From Syntrophobotulus glycolicus DSM 8271 (GTDB taxonomy: Bacteria; Bacillota; Desulfitobacteriia; Desulfitobacteriales; Syntrophobotulaceae): a DNA stretch of 64,000 nt. The stretch spans positions 1,240,001-1,304,000 of the forward strand of contig NC_015172.1 in NCBI RefSeq assembly GCF_000190635.1. The letters are read 5' to 3'. Positions 51,473-60,184 of the stretch are shown here, in pieces. Within the stretch, counting starts at the first letter, position 1. Each line of letters starts with the position of its first letter. Below the pieces are notes generated by a model that saw only the letters and a list, made by a program, of their open reading frames with translations, was not told where the DNA came from and did not search any database. Position numbers and translations under genes: made by a program.

Positions 51473-52093
51473 GTGAAAAAGTTATTATTCCTAATTATTA
51501 TAGCGCTTTTTTCATTATCATTAGGTGCTTGCGCAAACAAGACGGAAAATAATGGACCGCTGTCCAAAGAAGGAATTGCACCTTATGAATTAACCGAGAA
51601 GGAAACGTATTTATTGGATTCTTTTGGCTTGAGAAACGAATCTCAAATTATAGAGTTTAGTGCACCTGACGAAGCAATTACTCTAAGTGTAAATGTTTAT
51701 TGTCTTGGTGACGATGGCAAATGGAACAATACCGATGGAGGGGCAATTTCAATAGGCAAGGAGAGAGAGCCTGTTGAAAATTTAAAGGGCATTTTTACAA
51801 TGGCGCTAAGAGAAGATTATGTGATTGATTTTATTATCAATAGCAGTGGCAAAGCTTCATACAAAACAAAGAAAATTACATTGGAAACCGAAGCTATAGC
51901 ATCAGTTAAGGCTTTTTTAGAAGAGTTTCAAGTAATCGAGCTTAATAAAGAAATTCCAGTCGCGCTTATGGTATATGACAGCGGTACGACTATGAGAAGT
52001 TATTCCGTGCAAGACTATTTTGAACCGGCGAAGTTTGAGGATATGGATTTAGTTCAAGCCTTGACATTAACTTTTTCCGACAAACAAATTTAG
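51473..52093 (+). CDS. lipoprotein of unknown function
   Basis: A 206-residue lipoprotein from GTG 51473 (GAGGAG upstream). The signal peptide ends in LSLGAC, the lipobox. The rest is rich in charged residues with no recognised domain; alternating strands such as AITLSVNVYCLGDDGKWNNT suggest a beta-rich fold. The frame is open back into the Doc stub, so a fused form could also be read from 51407. Confidence 0.65.
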   Translation: MKKLLFLIIIALFSLSLGACANKTENNGPLSKEGIAPYELTEKETYLLDSFGLRNESQIIEFSAPDEAITLSVNVYCLGDDGKWNNTDGGAISIGKEREPVENLKGIFTMALREDYVIDFIINSSGKASYKTKKITLETEAIASVKAFLEEFQVIELNKEIPVALMVYDSGTTMRSYSVQDYFEPAKFEDMDLVQALTLTFSDKQI

Positions 52094-52211
52094 CTTCCTA
52101 AAAATGTACGTAAAAATGAAGCAGGAGGACTTGAACCCTCGTGGAAGTGCCCTTTGTTTTTATTATTTTTATGATAGATTAATCGCAGATTATTAATTCT
52201 TAGGGGGAGAA

Positions 52212-52571
52212 ATGAAAATACGGGATGAATATACCTGCCCTTTGGAGCTGACACATGACATAACAAAGGGTAAATGGAAGCCTATTATTTTATGGCAGCT
52301 TGGAAAAGGAAAAAGTTCATTATCACAGCTTGAGCGTGACATAAAAGGAATTAATCAGAAAATGCTTTTGGAACAGCTAAAGGAATTGCTTGATTACGGA
52401 ATGATTGCCAAGCAGTCTTTTGAGGGATACCCCTTAAAAGTAGAATATTCCTTAACCGGACGAGGCCAGAAACTGCTTGAAGCTGTTACAATTATGCAGG
52501 GCGTAGGAATCGAGCTCATGAAAGAAAACGGTATGGAGGATGTTCTAAAAAAGAATGGCTTTCTCGGTTAA
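52212..52571 (+). CDS. HxlR-family transcriptional regulator
   Basis: A 119-residue winged-helix regulator. CPLELTHDITKGKWKPIILW and the cysteine near the N-terminus, then LSQLERDIKGINQKMLLEQL, match HxlR, a family that often senses reactive electrophiles or redox changes through that Cys. TTAGGGGGAGAA precedes the start. The next gene, a flavin-binding reductase-like protein, is the probable target. Confidence 0.9.
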   Translation: MKIRDEYTCPLELTHDITKGKWKPIILWQLGKGKSSLSQLERDIKGINQKMLLEQLKELLDYGMIAKQSFEGYPLKVEYSLTGRGQKLLEAVTIMQGVGIELMKENGMEDVLKKNGFLG

Positions 52572-52661
52572 TCAATACCCACAAAAAAGTGGGTAATTTA
52601 TTTATGCGCTTTCACATATTACAATTTACACGAATAGGTAATTTCTTAGGGGGAATGTAAT

Positions 52662-53084
52662 ATGTTGAAAAATGCAGCACAAACAATTGGAGATTTGATT
52701 GATAAACAGAACGTTTCATTTATAAGTTCTATAGATGTTGAGGGGTTTCCTTATACAAAAGCCATGCTGTCCCCAAGAAAACGTGAAGGGATTAAAACTT
52801 TCTACTTTACAACCAATACTTCTTCAATGCGTGTGGCTCAATATCGTGAAAACCCTAAAGCATGTATTTATTTTTGCGACAAACGATTTTTTCGGGGGGC
52901 TATGCTGAAAGGCTTTATGGAAGTGCTGGAAGACATCGAAAGTAAAGAAATGATTTGGCAGGAGGGCGATACAATGTATTACCACAAAGGAGCTACCGAT
53001 CCCGATTATTGTGTTTTGAAATTTACCGCTCAATCAGGCCGATATTATTCGAACTTTCATTCCGAGGACTTTATTATTGAATAG
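52662..53084 (+). CDS. pyridoxamine 5'-phosphate oxidase-like flavoprotein
   Basis: A 140-residue split-barrel protein: VSFISSIDVEGFPYTKAMLS and TNTSSMRVAQYRENPKACIY are the flavin-binding core of the PNPOx-like superfamily. A C-terminal YYSNFHSEDFIIE completes it. The general stress protein 26 type is the nearest match. TTAGGGGGAATGTAAT precedes the start. It lies 90 bp after the HxlR gene. Confidence 0.87.
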   Translation: MLKNAAQTIGDLIDKQNVSFISSIDVEGFPYTKAMLSPRKREGIKTFYFTTNTSSMRVAQYRENPKACIYFCDKRFFRGAMLKGFMEVLEDIESKEMIWQEGDTMYYHKGATDPDYCVLKFTAQSGRYYSNFHSEDFIIE

Positions 53085-53370
53085 TATGTAGATTAAGCAT
53101 ATATGGAATGAAAGACGATGGCATCTTTTTTTACCTAAATTCTCATTAGTAACCTTAACATTTAATTCGATACTAATTCCTTCAACTGGATTATTGTTAA
53201 AAATATAAGCAAAATCAATGGATGTCTGAACTACCTGCTTTCTCTCTTCATCGTTAGCGGAGAAAAGCAGGTTTTTGTGTTTTTCAATCTCTTTTAAAAA
53301 CAATTCATTAACTTTTTCTGTTTTCTTAATAACTTCAGCTCTTATAAGTTTTTCTCGAGGTTGTCAACTT
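53034..53370 (-). other. open frame of unknown origin, probable gene fragment
   Basis: A minus-strand frame reads IKKTEKVNELFLKEIEKHKN then NDEERKQVVQTSIDFAYIFN before running antisense into the flavoprotein gene. The charged helix followed by ERKQVVQ..IDFAYIF recalls the C-terminal end of serine recombinases, but this is a weak resemblance. Copy 3 of the 25-bp dispersed repeat lies inside it. Confidence 0.25.
53120..53145 (+). repeat. 25-bp dispersed repeat, copy 3
   Basis: GGCATCTTTTTTTACCTAAA plus TTCTCA, matching copies at 39288 and 40025 at all but a few positions. Confidence 0.55.
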
Positions 53371-53542
53371 TTAACTCAGCTTTTTTAAAATCTGCACATG
53401 GTGACTCGGATGCTGGTATTACCCCTACCAAGAAATGAGCTTTTCAACTTTTAGCGGTTAGGGAGGGAAAATATGTAATGCCTGTAACATTTAATAAAGA
53501 AACTGCGTCTTATATTTTGAAAAGAGGTGAAAGGTGAATCTC

Positions 53543-54094
53543 ATGAATAGCGACGAGCAATTAGAGTTTTGGATACAGCAGTATGCGGAACGCTTAACAT
53601 ATTTGGCATACACATATGTTCGTGATCAGACACTATCACAGGATGTTGTTCAAGAGGCATTCATAAATGCATATCGGTCAATACGGCGTTTAAGGAACCC
53701 TAATAATCCTCTTTCTTGGCTTATGAAAATAGTAATTAACGAGTGTCATAACGTATCAAGGAAAAAGGGTTGGCGGCAAGTTACATTTGAAAATTTTCCT
53801 CAACAACAAACTCCGAGTGCAGAGGATGAATATTTTCAGAATTCTCGGCATCAAGAAGTACACCTGGCAATTTTATCCCTTCCTGAAACCTATAGAACTC
53901 CGATTGTCCTGTTTTATTTCGAGGAACGCTCAGTGCAAGAAATCGCAGATATACTAAACCTTAATTCTGGTGCAGTAAGAACGAGATTAGTTCGTGGTCG
54001 AAATAAACTATATGAGGAATTAAAAAAAAAGGGTGAGCAAAATGAATTTGGAGGATCTTATTCGGGAGACAAAGCCACTATACATTTCCGTTAA
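53543..54094 (+). CDS. ECF-type RNA polymerase sigma factor
   Basis: A 183-residue sigma factor from ATG 53543 (GTG 53534 is possible, with AAAGAGGTG upstream). Region 2: YAERLTYLAYTYVRDQTLSQ and DVVQEAFINAYRSIRRLRNP. Region 4: LPETYRTPIVLFYFEERSVQ and IADILNLNSGAVRTRLVRGR. It overlaps the DUF4179 protein gene by 53 bases, the classical sigma/anti-sigma arrangement. Confidence 0.9.
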   Translation: MNSDEQLEFWIQQYAERLTYLAYTYVRDQTLSQDVVQEAFINAYRSIRRLRNPNNPLSWLMKIVINECHNVSRKKGWRQVTFENFPQQQTPSAEDEYFQNSRHQEVHLAILSLPETYRTPIVLFYFEERSVQEIADILNLNSGAVRTRLVRGRNKLYEELKKKGEQNEFGGSYSGDKATIHFR

Positions 54095-55100
54095 TCAAGA
54101 GGAAATGACAAAAAACGTTTTTAAAGCAATTAGAAATCAAACGCAATGTACCAGAAAATATAAAAGTTCGTGGCTCAAAAGATGCGGTGTAGTCGCAAGC
54201 ATCACAGTTTTGGCGATGGGAGGCACCTTTGCATCCGGCTTTGTCTCCCCCGCTATAGCAAGTATGCTATCTCAAATACCACTTATCAACACGGCATATA
54301 ACCTGCTAGAGAACCCAGCATTATCACCAAAAGGAGTAAGACAAGCTGTTACACAAGGTTTTGATATCAAAGTGAACCAAGTTAGTTCCAATAATGGAAT
54401 TACCTTAACAATTAACAATGCGTATTGTGCTCCTAATGAGTTCGCTTTTGACATGGTTGCATCTTTCAGCTCGAACGTTACAGAAAGCCCTATAATTCGC
54501 ACAAGTGATATGCAGATATCGATTAATGGAACACGTAAACTTTATAACCTTGATGGAGGTACGTTTGAGCCGACAGCGGATGGCAAGTACGCGGGGATAG
54601 TACACTTCGATGCCCATAATATGCAACCATATTCTTTGCTGCCGAATCAGTTCAACCTTGAAGTTTCTATTACTAAAATTGGCAATATAACAGGACAATG
54701 GAATTTCATAGTTCCATTGTCCTCAAAAGATGTAAAAAACGCAACAAAAGTATTTGAACCGATGATAACTAAGACCTTTAATAGCATCACTTTCACTGTA
54801 CAAAAAGTAATGGTAGCGCCCAGTGAAATCGAGATTGACTGTGAACTAAAACAACCACTTACAATTATCGATGCAAGCACACCTCATTTGAAGCAACTTG
54901 CGGCTTATGATCAAGCGGGCAATAGACTTTCTGGTGGCATTGTAACCATTTCGAAGGCACAGAGAAATGGAAACAGCAATATCATCAAGATTACGGCCAA
55001 ATATACACCGCCCACTGAACCACTTAGCAATTTAACTGTTAAAGCAGATGGCGGACTAAACGGACTGTCTATCCCTTTCGCAATGCAATATTCTCAATAG
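54042..55100 (+). CDS. DUF4179-type anti-sigma protein
   Basis: A 352-residue membrane-anchored protein. A cytoplasmic N-terminus of about 47 residues precedes one membrane helix (CGVVASITVLAMGGTFASGF), and the extracytoplasmic region of about 280 residues contains the DUF4179 segment PLINTAYNLLENPALSPKGV near residue 85. Such proteins hold the sigma factor at the membrane and sense envelope stress. GGGTGAGCAAA precedes the start. A 63-bp piece of this gene is duplicated at 60259-60321. Confidence 0.8.
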   Translation: MNLEDLIRETKPLYISVNQEEMTKNVFKAIRNQTQCTRKYKSSWLKRCGVVASITVLAMGGTFASGFVSPAIASMLSQIPLINTAYNLLENPALSPKGVRQAVTQGFDIKVNQVSSNNGITLTINNAYCAPNEFAFDMVASFSSNVTESPIIRTSDMQISINGTRKLYNLDGGTFEPTADGKYAGIVHFDAHNMQPYSLLPNQFNLEVSITKIGNITGQWNFIVPLSSKDVKNATKVFEPMITKTFNSITFTVQKVMVAPSEIEIDCELKQPLTIIDASTPHLKQLAAYDQAGNRLSGGIVTISKAQRNGNSNIIKITAKYTPPTEPLSNLTVKADGGLNGLSIPFAMQYSQ

Positions 55101-55170
55101 TAGATGAAGTGTTTATACAAATGAAAAGAAGATACGGAGGATACAGCAAGAATTTTTATGATTGTTTACT

Positions 55171-55637
55171 ATGCCTAAAATTATTCCGATTGGAGATTTG
55201 AAAAAGACAAGTGAAATCTCTCAAATGTGCAAAGAGACAGCAGAGCCGATATATTACCAAGAACGGCTATGGCGATATGGTTATCATGAGTGTAGAGATG
55301 TATGAAAAAAAATTATCCATGCTGGATGTGTATAACAAATTGATGTATCTTATGCAAAATAATCACGAGGCTATCATCGGCAAAGAAGTTTTGAGGAAGT
55401 TATATTCGGTGCAGGTTGCCGATGCCGCATATCGCTGTATGTATTCACACGTTGAATTTCTTGCACGGGTCAGTGTTTCGGCAGTGGAGAGACTTTATTC
55501 GGAATTGGATGAATCCCTTGCATTTCTTGCGGGCAGCCCAAAAAGCTGTCCGATTTACATACCCTAAAATACCAAATGTGGTTTATGTTTATGACATTCA
55601 AGACTGCCGTCAAGATACCGACAAGAGTCTTATTTAG
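55171..55637 (+). pseudogene. decayed Phd-type antitoxin and RelE/ParE-type toxin
   Basis: One frame begins MPKIIPIGDLKKTSEISQMC, then a frameshift near 55235-55255 continues ITKNGYGDMVIMSVEMYEKK, a Phd-like antitoxin. Toxin-like sequence follows: VEFLARVSVSAVERLYSELD, FLAGSPKSCPIY and, after another frameshift, IPNVVYVYDIQDCRQDTD, the RelE/ParE end. Parts of the toxin core are deleted, so both proteins are inactive. Confidence 0.7.
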
Positions 55638-55824
55638 TTGCGAAGGGAGGTTTGCTGTTCTCCCGTCATGGAATGACTTTTCTCCTTTTATTGAAGCTTG
55701 CAAATTTAGGTATTAAAAATAGTGGGTCAACTCAACAAACAGGAATTTGTATCCTTGTGTTATCCCCAGAACCTAATCTGCAAACTTAGATTTGTTCCAT
55801 TGGCATTCTGGGGTATAGAACAAC

Positions 55825-56232
55825 TCATTGTTCTGCCTCCTCGTCTTCAGTATCGATGCAAAAAGGATGACCGGAAGGGTCCAGCATGGTTCTGGATGTG
55901 CTGAAAAACTGTTGGCTAGCTTCTGTCGCACCACATTCAAGCGCGTGTTTAACACCTTCTTCAAGGTTGTTCATGCATAGATCAAGATGAAGCATTTGCC
56001 CTTGTTTACCTGGTTGCCACGGCCAAACAGGAGGTTCATAGCCTTCTACCTCTTGGAAAGCAATCACTGAGCCTGTAGGAGAGGTAATGGCGGACCATCC
56101 ATTTTCCTGCGGATGGGTCCACTCCCACCCCAAAAGCTTGCTATAAAAATCAGCCATTATTCCTGCGTCAGCACAGTCAATGACAATGTTTATCATGTTG
56201 ATTTTAGGGCGATTGTCTCTTTCTCTGCTCAT
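55825..56232 (-). CDS. VOC (glyoxalase/bleomycin resistance) family protein
   Basis: A 135-residue vicinal-oxygen-chelate protein. INMINIVIDCADAGIMADFY and KLLGWEWTHPQENGW form the first beta-alpha-beta-beta-beta unit; MLHLDLCMNNLEEGVKHALE with a metal-ligand-type His and ending MLDPSGHPFCI form the second. GAGAGGAAGGTTATTC precedes the start at 56232. Substrate unknown. Confidence 0.88.
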   Translation of the reverse strand: MSRERDNRPKINMINIVIDCADAGIMADFYSKLLGWEWTHPQENGWSAITSPTGSVIAFQEVEGYEPPVWPWQPGKQGQMLHLDLCMNNLEEGVKHALECGATEASQQFFSTSRTMLDPSGHPFCIDTEDEEAEQ

Positions 56233-56487
56233 GAATAACCTTCCTCTCATAAATCAGGTTAAAACACTTAGGCTAGTTAATTCCTGCTCGTGCGTTATAT
56301 GAAGAATAGGATATGGCTAACAAACTTAAACCACACTATGAGGTTGTTTCGTTATTATTATGCCATAAATCAACGTAAACGAAACCGGGAGAAACTCGTC
56401 GGCATCCTCAGAACCAACCTGTCGGCGACCTTGTCCGAAAAAACGGCAACTCCGGACCAGGCAGATAGAGGACGCAACACTGGTCAT

Positions 56488-56788
56488 ATGGGACTGGGCA
56501 TCGTCACGCTTGATCTGGAGTCCTTCGGCGAACATTGGGGCACCTTCTTTTTAACGCCAAAGGGGCGGCATCGAACAGGGTGGAGAAAACATAAAGCCTG
56601 AGCAATCCAAGTACCGGTCAACCGTGTATATCCCTTGCGATTACTGGTACACCGTTTCTGTCGAGCGGGATCACCATGTGAATTTCGACCATGTACCGGA
56701 GAAAGTGGCGGCTCTCCTGGATTACTGCTATTCGGATCAACCGGGAATGAAGAATGACCTCCAGCAGAACGGTCCGGATTTGGGTTAA
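56488..56788 (+). pseudogene. frameshifted fragment of unknown protein
   Basis: One frame reads GLGIVTLDLESFGEHWGTFF then LTPKG; a shift near 56565 brings the next frame into VYIPCDYWYTVSVERDHHVN and FDHVPEKVAALLDYCY, ending at 56788. Base composition is higher in GC than the surroundings. I do not recognise the family; it looks like accessory mobile-element material. Confidence 0.35.
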
Positions 56789-56994
56789 CGCCGGACCGTT
56801 TATCATGAGTAATCTTCCGTATAGCATCTCTCCTTTAAGATGTAGGTGTTTAGACGGACAAGATAATGGCATCTATATTTGGAATGCCTTTTTTTGATAT
56901 TATAAAGCACATAGTCTAAAAACTCTATCCGCCGTTATTTCCTATGCTCAATGCTTTACTTTCCGGAGAGATACCGAAAGGAATAAAAAAAGGC

Positions 56995-57025
56995 TTGACT
57001 GTAAACAAACTTCACACCTTATCAT
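56995..57025 (+). promoter_or_regulatory. MerR-type promoter with 19-bp spacer
   Basis: TTGACT (56995-57000), 19 bp, TATCAT (57020-57025). The long spacer is typical for promoters twisted by MerR proteins and suggests autoregulation by the gene 27 bp downstream. Confidence 0.55.
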
Positions 57026-57051
57026 TGGCAGTGAAGGGAGGCATTTATATT

Positions 57052-57831
57052 ATGACGATTAAAGAATTGGAAGAAAAATCCGGAATCACAAGGGCCAATA
57101 TACGTTTTTATGAGAAAGAAGGTCTCTTAAATCCTGATAGAGGCAAAAACAGCTATCGTGAGTATAGTTCGGAAGACTTAAAAGCCCTGAACCGCATCAT
57201 TATCCTGCGTAAATTAGATATCCCGGTAGCGGAGATCAAAGAGATTTTTGAAGGAGCGGTTTCTCTGGAAGAAGCCGTTAAAAAACAGAGAGACGTATTG
57301 AGCAGGAAAATTGAATCCCTGCAGGGAGCTCTCGATATCTGTGAGCAGATAACAAAAGAACACGTTGATATCCAAGGGTTTGATGAGTCTCGCTATCTGG
57401 AGATGATTGAGCAAAAAGAAAAACAGGGACGGTTCTTTAAGGATATCGCCAAGGACTACCTATCATTTGAGTTGCTTATTTTCGGGAATATGTGGAAATA
57501 TGTTTTTTTTCATAATTTTAACGGGGCCAAGGAAAGATATGGCATCAAATTTGCGCTTATCATTGTCCTGATTATGTGTGCGGTACGTGGTATTGCCAAA
57601 CAGTTTATATGGCATTCAGGCACTTTCCTGGAAGGCTTTTTATATCCGTTTGTCCTTTTTGCCATTGGCTCGGCGATACTGCTGCCGATTTATATTTTAA
57701 GTAAAACGCATCCTAAGATAGCTTCTATTTTAGAGAAAACGCTTCTAACGATTTGTATTACTATTCTGGCTGCAGTCTTTGTTCTGTTGATTGTTCTGAT
57801 TCTGAATTTCTGGTTACACTTTCTGTTTTAA
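57052..57831 (+). CDS. MerR-family regulator with C-terminal membrane domain
   Basis: A 259-residue protein. Residues 1-70 are a MerR winged helix (TIKELEEKSGITRANIRFYE, EGLLNPDRGKNSYREY) followed by the antiparallel coiled coil (AVKKQRDVLSRKIESLQGAL). The usual small ligand domain is replaced by three hydrophobic segments in the last 90 residues (FALIIVLIMCAVRGI, FLYPFVLFAIGSAILLPIYI, ILAAVFVLLIVLILNFWL). GAAGGGAGGCATTTATATT precedes the start. The DNA-binding domain is thus tethered to the membrane. Confidence 0.88.
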   Translation: MTIKELEEKSGITRANIRFYEKEGLLNPDRGKNSYREYSSEDLKALNRIIILRKLDIPVAEIKEIFEGAVSLEEAVKKQRDVLSRKIESLQGALDICEQITKEHVDIQGFDESRYLEMIEQKEKQGRFFKDIAKDYLSFELLIFGNMWKYVFFHNFNGAKERYGIKFALIIVLIMCAVRGIAKQFIWHSGTFLEGFLYPFVLFAIGSAILLPIYILSKTHPKIASILEKTLLTICITILAAVFVLLIVLILNFWLHFLF

Positions 57832-57863
57832 GTGAACACATATCGTTTTATTCTTCTTTTCGA

Positions 57864-57923
57864 ATGCCTACAGTAAATTGGACAATTGTTTTTGGACAGT
57901 CCATTTACTGTGGGCATTTTTTA
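57864..57923 (+). terminator. strong rho-independent terminator
   Basis: ATGCCTACAGTAAATTGGAC (57864-57883) pairs with GTCCATTTACTGTGGGCAT (57899-57917) with few mismatches and is followed by TTTTTT. It ends the MerR gene. Confidence 0.85.
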
Positions 57924-57958
57924 TCCCTACAGGCAGCTGGAAAAGTCACATTCTGAAA

Positions 57959-58891
57959 TCAATCAAAATAGAGTACAGATGTTCTTCTGAGCAGTTCCTT
58001 GATCAGCTTTCGCATACTCTCTGGTTCCAGACAGACACAATGATCGCAGTATCCGATAAGCAAGCGTGCCGTAGCTTCTTCTACCGGCAGCCGGGTTGTA
58101 ACGATATAATGCCTGTCGCCATCAGGTACAAGACTTTCATCGCCAAAGAAAGCAATCATATCCTCCCATATCTCATCATCAACGCGGAGCCGAACCACTT
58201 CCTTAACGTCATTAGGAAAACCGTGGTGATCGAATTGTTCCATAGGTATATTATGCAGCTCATAAGCTTCTTCAAGCAACTGTACATGCTTCATGCGTAT
58301 CAGCTTAAAAGTGCGGTATTCCTGATGAATACGGCAATAGCCTTGAAGATACCAGTTCATATCTTTTAGAAGCAGGCGGCATGGTTCTACTTCACGGGTA
58401 CTTTCAATTCTTTTTCTTGTGATATATTGAAATCGAATAACCCGCTGTGTATCCAGCGCAATTCGTACCGTGTCCAATATCTGCGGAAGGACGCCCTTTC
58501 CATACCACGGAGACAAATCTATCTTAATCTGATTTGCCTTCATTTCTATTTGTTTATATTCTTCTTGGGGAATCATTCCGCGCACTTTTGCTAAAGTATT
58601 GACCAGCTTATCACCGGGAAAACTGCTCTTTATGTGTCCAAGTCCGATGAGAAGCGTTGTAATATCGGAAGCAGAAAACAGTCGCTTTTCCATCTTGTAG
58701 GAATCCATAATGCCCACTCCGCCGCCGGGGCCGGTAGAGGACACGATGGGTATTCCTGCTTTGCCGATGGCTTCAATATCCCGGTAGATTGTGCGTAGGG
58801 ATACCTCGAACATATCCGCCAGCTCGGAAGCTCCAATAACATCCCGCTCCATGAGCACCATAATAATTGCAACAAGTCTATCTATTTTCAT
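57959..58891 (-). CDS. YafY-type HTH/WYL-domain transcriptional regulator
   Basis: A 310-residue regulator. The N-terminal HTH (IGASELADMFEVSLRTIYRD then IEAIGKAGIPIVSSTGPGGG) is the DeoR-like HTH_11 fold; the WYL domain covers about residues 140-215 (RVIRFQYI..., NWYLQGYCRIHQEYRTFKL) and a WCX-type C-terminal extension follows. GAGGGTTTGAT precedes the start. A 26-bp operator-like sequence sits 40 bp upstream and recurs before a nearby MBL-fold gene. Confidence 0.9.
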   Translation of the reverse strand: MKIDRLVAIIMVLMERDVIGASELADMFEVSLRTIYRDIEAIGKAGIPIVSSTGPGGGVGIMDSYKMEKRLFSASDITTLLIGLGHIKSSFPGDKLVNTLAKVRGMIPQEEYKQIEMKANQIKIDLSPWYGKGVLPQILDTVRIALDTQRVIRFQYITRKRIESTREVEPCRLLLKDMNWYLQGYCRIHQEYRTFKLIRMKHVQLLEEAYELHNIPMEQFDHHGFPNDVKEVVRLRVDDEIWEDMIAFFGDESLVPDGDRHYIVTTRLPVEEATARLLIGYCDHCVCLEPESMRKLIKELLRRTSVLYFD

Positions 58892-58930
58892 ATCAAACCC
58901 TCAAGCTATTTTTAGTTTAGTATACCGCAA

Positions 58931-58956
58931 ATTACTGCCATATAGCTGTCAGTTAT
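58931..58956. promoter_or_regulatory. 26-bp operator-like site, copy 1
   Basis: ATTACTGCCATATAGCTGTC then AGTTAT. The same 26-mer with three substitutions lies at 59477-59502. It sits in the divergent region between the WYL regulator and the oxidoreductase pseudogene, with the outer ATTACTG...CAGTTAT arms nearly inverted. Confidence 0.7.
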
Positions 58957-59000
58957 CTTGAGTATAATGAAAATATCATAAAGCAAAGGAGTATTCATGA

Positions 59001-59433
59001 ATGACAAATATCAATCCTCACCTATTATTTATCAATGCGTGTGTGAACAGAGAAACATCCCGCATAAACCGTTTAGCCGGAGAGTTGATAAATCTGCTTA
59101 AAGAAAAAGCGGGATATTCTGTAACAGAGCTGGTTTTAGAGAAAGAGAATATCCAGGCACTCAATTCTGAAACCTGGGAAAACGGTTGGCTCTTTCCCAC
59201 AATGGCGAATTCACGGACGAGATGTTCAAATACGCGCATCAAATATCAGAAGCAAATTGTATTGTAATCGCCGCTCCATATTGGGATATGACTTTCCCGT
59301 CGATGTTAAAGAATGATATCGAAGCAACCAGCGTGGTCGGCATTGCATCGCGGCTGAAGGTCTTGATGCCAGACCAAATGAAGTGGAAACTATTTTGCAA
59401 GAAGCCATTGAGGATTTACCAAATAAGATATAG
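59001..59433 (+). pseudogene. flavodoxin-fold NAD(P)H oxidoreductase, frameshifted and deleted
   Basis: AAAGGAGTATTC precedes a start reading NPHLLFINACVNRETSRINR and on to LNSETWE; a frameshift near 59180 continues LALSHNGEFTDEMFKYAHQI and EANCIVIAAPYWDMTFPSML, the flavin loop of flavodoxin-2 reductases. An internal deletion of the middle follows and a third frame ends IAAEGLDARPNEVETILQEA then IEDLPNKI at 59433. The enzyme is inactive. Confidence 0.82.
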
Positions 59434-59476
59434 TTTTTGCAGCCACAACCTAAAAAGTTTTTGATTATGCCCCAAA

Positions 59477-59502
59477 ATTACTGACATATAGCTGACAGTA
59501 AT
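59477..59502. promoter_or_regulatory. 26-bp operator-like site, copy 2
   Basis: ATTACTGACATATAGCTGAC then AGTAAT; outer arms ATTACTG and CAGTAAT are exact inverses. Lies 38 bp before the MBL-fold gene and matches copy 1 at 23 of 26 positions. Probable site for the WYL regulator. Confidence 0.72.
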
Positions 59503-59539
59503 CGTGGGGTATAATTGTATCAAAACAAAGGAGAGTTCA

Positions 59540-60184
59540 ATGATGACAAATATTTATCCCGATCTGTATCAGTTTACCGATGTGCTGGAGCCGATCAAGC
59601 TTTCCATGCACCAATATTTATTAAACACGGAGGAGCCTGTTCTTATCCAAACCGGCGCTGTGCCGCAGGCACAAGCTACCCTGCCCATGCTCAAGGAGCT
59701 GCTGGGTGATCGCCCGCTTAAATACATTCTCATTTCACACTTTGAATCGGATGAGTGCGGCGGTCTATCATTGGTTTTGAAGGAATACCCGAACGCCGTT
59801 GCTGTTTGTTCAGAGGTCACGGCGCGGCAGCTTTGGGGATTTGGCATCGCACAGAAGGTTGAAATAAAAAAACCGGGCGATACATTGAGCGGAAAGGATT
59901 TTGAATTTGAGGTAATCGCTTATCCCTCCGCTGAAATGCATCTGTGGGAAGGCGTTCTGTTCATGGAAAAGAAACGTGGCATCTTTTTCAGTAGCGACCT
60001 GATGTTCAGCATGGGCGAAACTCACGGGCAGGTTATGGAAACCACTTGGGAAGATGCGCTGAAGGCCAGCGGAGCAGAGCAAATTCCCGTTCCTTACGTA
60101 CAAAAAAAGCTGATTGACGATTTAAATACTCTCAGCCCCGCCTTTGTCGCATCCGGCCACGGTGCATGTTTGAAGATAGTATAA
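59540..60184 (+). CDS. MBL-fold metallohydrolase, flavodiiron-like
   Basis: A 214-residue metallo-beta-lactamase-fold protein. YILISHFESDECGGLSLVLK carries the HxExD pattern of the diiron-site ODP family (flavodiiron proteins use HxExDH), IFFSSDLMFS supplies a later Asp and FVASGHGACL a final His. No flavodoxin domain follows, so it is a stand-alone diiron-type oxidoreductase or hydrolase. AAAGGAGAGTTCA precedes the start. A shared operator links it to the WYL regulator. Confidence 0.8.
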   Translation: MMTNIYPDLYQFTDVLEPIKLSMHQYLLNTEEPVLIQTGAVPQAQATLPMLKELLGDRPLKYILISHFESDECGGLSLVLKEYPNAVAVCSEVTARQLWGFGIAQKVEIKKPGDTLSGKDFEFEVIAYPSAEMHLWEGVLFMEKKRGIFFSSDLMFSMGETHGQVMETTWEDALKASGAEQIPVPYVQKKLIDDLNTLSPAFVASGHGACLKIV

